The translations under genes were made by a program, and so were the position numbers. From assembly GCA_008931825.1 (NCBI GenBank), contig QXVZ01018003.1, positions 1 through 24,884 on the forward strand: 24,884 nt of DNA, in the 5' to 3' direction. Shown piece by piece: positions 22,082 to 24,884 of this stretch. The stretch's first letter is position 1; every line of letters starts with the position of its first letter. This DNA is from Phallusia fumigata (Eukaryota; Chordata; Ascidiacea; Phlebobranchia; Ascidiidae). Below the pieces are notes generated by a model. The model had not been told where the DNA came from and did not search any database. It saw only the letters and a list, made by a program, of their open reading frames with translations.

Positions 22082-24884
22082 CTGGAAATAAATGCAACCC
22101 GGTTAGCACTTGGTAACGTGTAAAAAGGATAGATGCCGCTTTTAATAATATTTTGCTTAAAAGTTGTGTTTCATTGCTGCAAGAAGCGTTGTATAGATAA
22201 ACGCACAAAAAGCGTTATAATATAATAAAGGCATCAGATTTCGACAATATTGAATGAATTTTACTTTCAAAATCATTTTTTATTGTGTTACTTACTCGTA
22301 GTGGCACTAGCTTTTGATTGCGGTGTGGTGGCGTTTATCTTTTTGCCAATTACTACCGGACCAGCGCTCAGAATGTGTAGGGTTTCTTTTTTCTTTTCGT
22401 CCTTGGTGTCTCTTCTTGCACGTCTGTTGACGCAGTTCTATAGACAAAAAATATAAGTTCGTTGCACAAGACTGGTAACATAAAGAAGTTAATTGCTGAG
22501 CTAGTGCAATGGCATGTTTAAACCAGACGCAAGAAAGCGAAAAAAGGTACATGTCCCATTTTTTCCGTTTATTATCAAATATTATGATTAACCAAATTAC
22601 AGTAAAGAAGCCTTTCAACAATCTTTTTTGACAAAAAAATGAGTCAGCGTTCAAAACAAAGTGGTTGTGGAAACAATTGAAACATCACAATACTCCATTA
22701 AAGATCAGTCTCTCTGTCCCATGAGAAACTTCAATTAACTTCTCAAATTACCGTAAGTTTGAAAAGAATCCAAATCTGCTTACCGGCTGGCAGTTGTTTC
22801 CAAAGCAGACTCTGATCTCGCAATGAAGCCAGACGTGATCAAACTGAACAAACTTAAACACAGATCCCTGCCATCTTGCTCTCTTGCTCATCCCGTTCTC
22901 CAGGATGCGGATCGAGTCCTCCAGGCTTCCAGCGATGGGACATGACTCCGAAATGATGTCATACCTCTTGGGATGATTGTGATCTCTCACTGGAGTCGCC
23001 CAGCATTCGCGAACAACCTGAAGAAGAGAAAAGTTGGTTTACTGGAAGTAATAACCGAAGTTGCAGCCGAAGCATTTCTACTCATTGCTTAAAATACTTT
23101 TGACAACTTATCTATATTTCCGAAGCTGAACTTACATTGTACAATTAAATGGACGGCAAATATTTTGAAACGAAAAACCAAATCTTTCTCTCTAGATCGA
23201 GGTTTCAAACTACATTGGTTGGTATGCAAAATTAAAAGAAGATTTCAAGCGAGGTTTGCATGCGTAAGCATTCGTTGGTTCTAAAAATCTCACCAACTAT
23301 TTCAAGTTGACGTTAAAATCTGTGGTTAAGAGGGTAAAGTCGCGCGTATTACAAGCATTTTCCGAGTATTTAGTATTTTTGTTAAAAGTTGTCACCATTG
23401 AGCAAAAGAGTCCTGTGCAAGCTTATAATAAACATGCCATAACTCACTAGGAAAGTGGATGTATCTCTGCTTTCTAGCAGACTGATTCCAACGTGTAAGT
23501 TGTCATCTAACGCGAGTTGTGGCGGACGAAGGTAAGGATCCTCGAACGCGTCCGTCTTGTACAGCTGCATCAGCGCGGAGAACTGACCGCGACCCGACAC
23601 ATTGAACGTCAGCATATGCATTCTGCAAACATAGAAAATTGACTTCTTATAGTTGTTCTATTGATTATCGTTGTACAGACTTTGATAAGCGAACGACAAA
23701 ATTTTGGGAGGATATTGGGGTTGGGTTAGGCGTACTATGTGATAATCTTAGGAAACGTAATGTCTTAGGAAACGGATATTAAGTTCAATAAATTATGACA
23801 TGATTTGCTGTGACATCATGCGTATACTGACAATAAGTACGTTATTTGTTGTTTGCGACGACTTACTGACAATACATCACTGAAGATGACAGCGTTGTAA
23901 ATGGGCCTCGATGAATTTAGAACAACAAAATACAATGGTTTTGTTAGTCATTTACTTACTGTATTTGAGGCAGAAACGGAGTACTGACGTTGACATCAAT
24001 GGGGAAAGTGCACCAGATGTTCATGTGGACAAATACCATGGGCAGTCGAGCGAGACGGTTTCCAAGGATCACGTGACCGTTGCTGTCACTGATGCTCTTC
24101 AGCCATTGAGCTCTGCGCTGTGAGTTGGATACCACGTTGGTGAAGTTAACGTGAGTTTCGTTGACCTGTGTCAGAGGAATAAGTTGTAATTATGAAACCG
24201 ACCTATGAAGTATCACACAGTTTGTCTTTTTAATCTGGAAATAAACCTGAATAAGTACATAACCAGTGTCATGACCATTTTTGCCTGAAGTTTTACAAGA
24301 AGTTGGAAGCAAACCTATGGGGAATTCAATGCGGGCACGCTAAAAGTTCCACTCTACAATAGTTGTAAAGTGTGTAAGGCTTCAAAAATAAAAGGAAACT
24401 GCGGTCCCATCCATATACAAATCCAGGAATTCCATTGATACCCTTCATTCATGGGTCAATCCTAAAACTTCAGCACTCACATTCTTAGTTCGTAATAAAT
24501 TTCAGTGATAGTCTTACCTCGAATTCAGTGCCACAATCTAATATATCGGGTGCTATCGTGTAACGGTAATAATCTTCGTACTCGATTCCTCTGCATCTTG
24601 GGTCCTCGTGGTCGTTTAGATGAAGAGGACCGAATTTCGTTTCATATTCGCCGATAACCGACTGTGAAAACAGAGAGTTTTTCTATTTAACCATTTCTAC
24701 AACGTTATATTCCCACGAAAAAAAGAAAAAATGGTGCTACAAAAAATATCAATGTGAGAAATTCTAACTGATCAGAAAAGGGACATTCCTTTACCTGCCG
24801 AGCAAATCTTAACTATCCTTTTTTAAACATCCGCATTATTTTTAAATCAACAAATAGTTGCATTTTACCTTGTCCACAAGTATT
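21576..24884 (-). CDS. ZP-domain transmembrane protein (3' seven exons; N-terminus beyond the window)
   Basis: Exons on the - strand: 24869-24884 (partial), 24518-24661, 23960-24165, 23448-23622, 22784-23017, 22296-22437, 21576-22081; phases 0, 0, 2, 0, 0, 1, all GT-AG. ZP-N cysteines are seen in DPRCRG, LDCGTEFEV and NIWCTF (the first Cys lies outside). ZP-C follows with FSALMQLYKTDAFEDPY, LDDNLHVGISLL, VVRECWATP, SESCPI, a WLHCEIRVCFGNNC segment and CQPNCVN. Next come a furin-type RRARR, the external hydrophobic patch HILSAGPVVIG, a transmembrane helix and a basic stop-transfer sequence. By family, ZP modules polymerise into extracellular filaments after furin cleavage releases the ectodomain, acting in egg coats or apical matrices. 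The upstream domains that would name the subfamily are not in the window. Confidence 0.93.
22296..22437 (-). CDS. ZP exon: furin site and external hydrophobic patch
   Basis: Acceptor GTCTATAG, donor A|GTAAGT. Reads NCVNRRARRDTKDEKKK, then HILSAGPVVIG. RRARR (22411-22425) fits the R-x-R/K-R furin consensus, and SAGPVVI is the typical external hydrophobic patch released on cleavage. A 19-residue juxtamembrane stretch follows. Confidence 0.9.
22784..23017 (-). CDS. ZP exon: ZP-C cysteine core
   Basis: A 78-codon phase 0 exon (acceptor CTTCTTCAG, donor CCG|GTAAGC). Contains ECWATPVRDHNHPKRYD, SESCPI, ENGMSKRARW, VFKFVQFDHVWLHCEIRVC and NNCQP. The cysteine spacing matches the second half of ZP-C. 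Confidence 0.93.
23448..23622 (-). CDS. ZP exon: start of ZP-C
   Basis: Acceptor TATGTTTGCAG, donor CTA|GTGAGT. Encodes MHMLTFNVSGRGQFSALMQL, then YKTDAFEDPY and LALDDNLHVGISLLESRD, the classic first half of ZP-C, and joins in frame to VVRECWATP in the next exon. Confidence 0.92.
23960..24165 (-). CDS. ZP exon: end of ZP-N and inter-domain region
   Basis: Acceptor CTGACACAG, donor CA|GTAAGT. Encodes VNETHVNFTNVV, a central variable stretch, then FVHMNIWCTFPIDVNVST with the fourth ZP-N cysteine, and runs into the internal hydrophobic region before ZP-C. NET and NFT are possible N-glycosylation sites. Confidence 0.88.
24518..24661 (-). CDS. ZP exon: ZP-N, second and third cysteines
   Basis: Phase 0 at both ends (acceptor TTTTCACAG, donor GAG|GTAAGA), 48 codons. 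Contains SVIGEYETKFGPLHLNDHED, then CRG and LDCGTEFE, matching the LxLxDxxC and CGT signatures of ZP-N. A 16-nt piece of the preceding exon (24869-24884, reading ILVDK) precedes it. Confidence 0.9.

Noticed and set aside
22307..22654. 115-codon - strand frame over the ZP furin exon
   Set aside because: It is a shadow in the wrong frame; the other frame gives NCVNRRARR and HILSAGPVVIG, joined in phase on both sides.
1..24884. CRISPR array, operon, ribosome binding sites or phage elements
   Set aside because: No spaced direct repeats and no prokaryotic gene organisation; splice sites and protein families show an animal genome.

Overview
The window is nuclear DNA of an animal. It is AT-rich, its genes are split by short GT-AG introns, and it carries a decayed non-LTR retrotransposon, a zona-pellucida (ZP) domain receptor, an SLC2-type transporter and a NACHT protein. 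An invertebrate deuterostome such as a tunicate would fit, but the sequence alone does not fix the clade. Nothing here is prokaryotic.

Left third (1171-9026, + strand). A NACHT exon (NLR/STAND ATPase) is followed by a leucine-rich exon, five short linker exons and four exons encoding a RIPK/TKL-like protein kinase. All junctions except the first have matching phases and usable GT-AG sites, so the simplest model is one polypeptide: NACHT, short leucine-rich segment, duplicated Ser/Pro/acidic linker, kinase. This is the most unusual object in the window. In vertebrates NOD-type sensors and RIP kinases are separate proteins that meet through adaptor domains; here they appear fused. The linker contains a tandem duplication of about 1.1 kb (introns included) that gives two related 47-residue modules. 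As sequenced, the gene has two lesions: one extra base just before the kinase HCD catalytic loop, and a possible G-to-T loss of the first splice donor. It may be a recent pseudogene, a bad haplotype or a sequencing error.

Middle (9027-19834). About 5 kb without a recognisable gene is followed by a four-exon SLC2/GLUT-fold transporter on the - strand (16304 down to 13978) with a TATA box. Its fold signatures are kept, but nearly all polar residues that bind glucose in GLUT1 are replaced. An endonuclease-reverse transcriptase LINE remnant lies on the - strand at about 17.7-19.33 kb, and a possibly decayed coding patch sits near 19.5-19.8 kb.

Right (21576-24884, - strand). The 3' seven exons of a membrane-anchored ZP-domain protein: most of ZP-N, all of ZP-C, a furin site, the external hydrophobic patch, one transmembrane helix and a long serine-rich cytoplasmic tail. 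Its N-terminal exons lie beyond the right edge. The three genes show no shared pathway; their proximity is probably ordinary genome neighbourhood.
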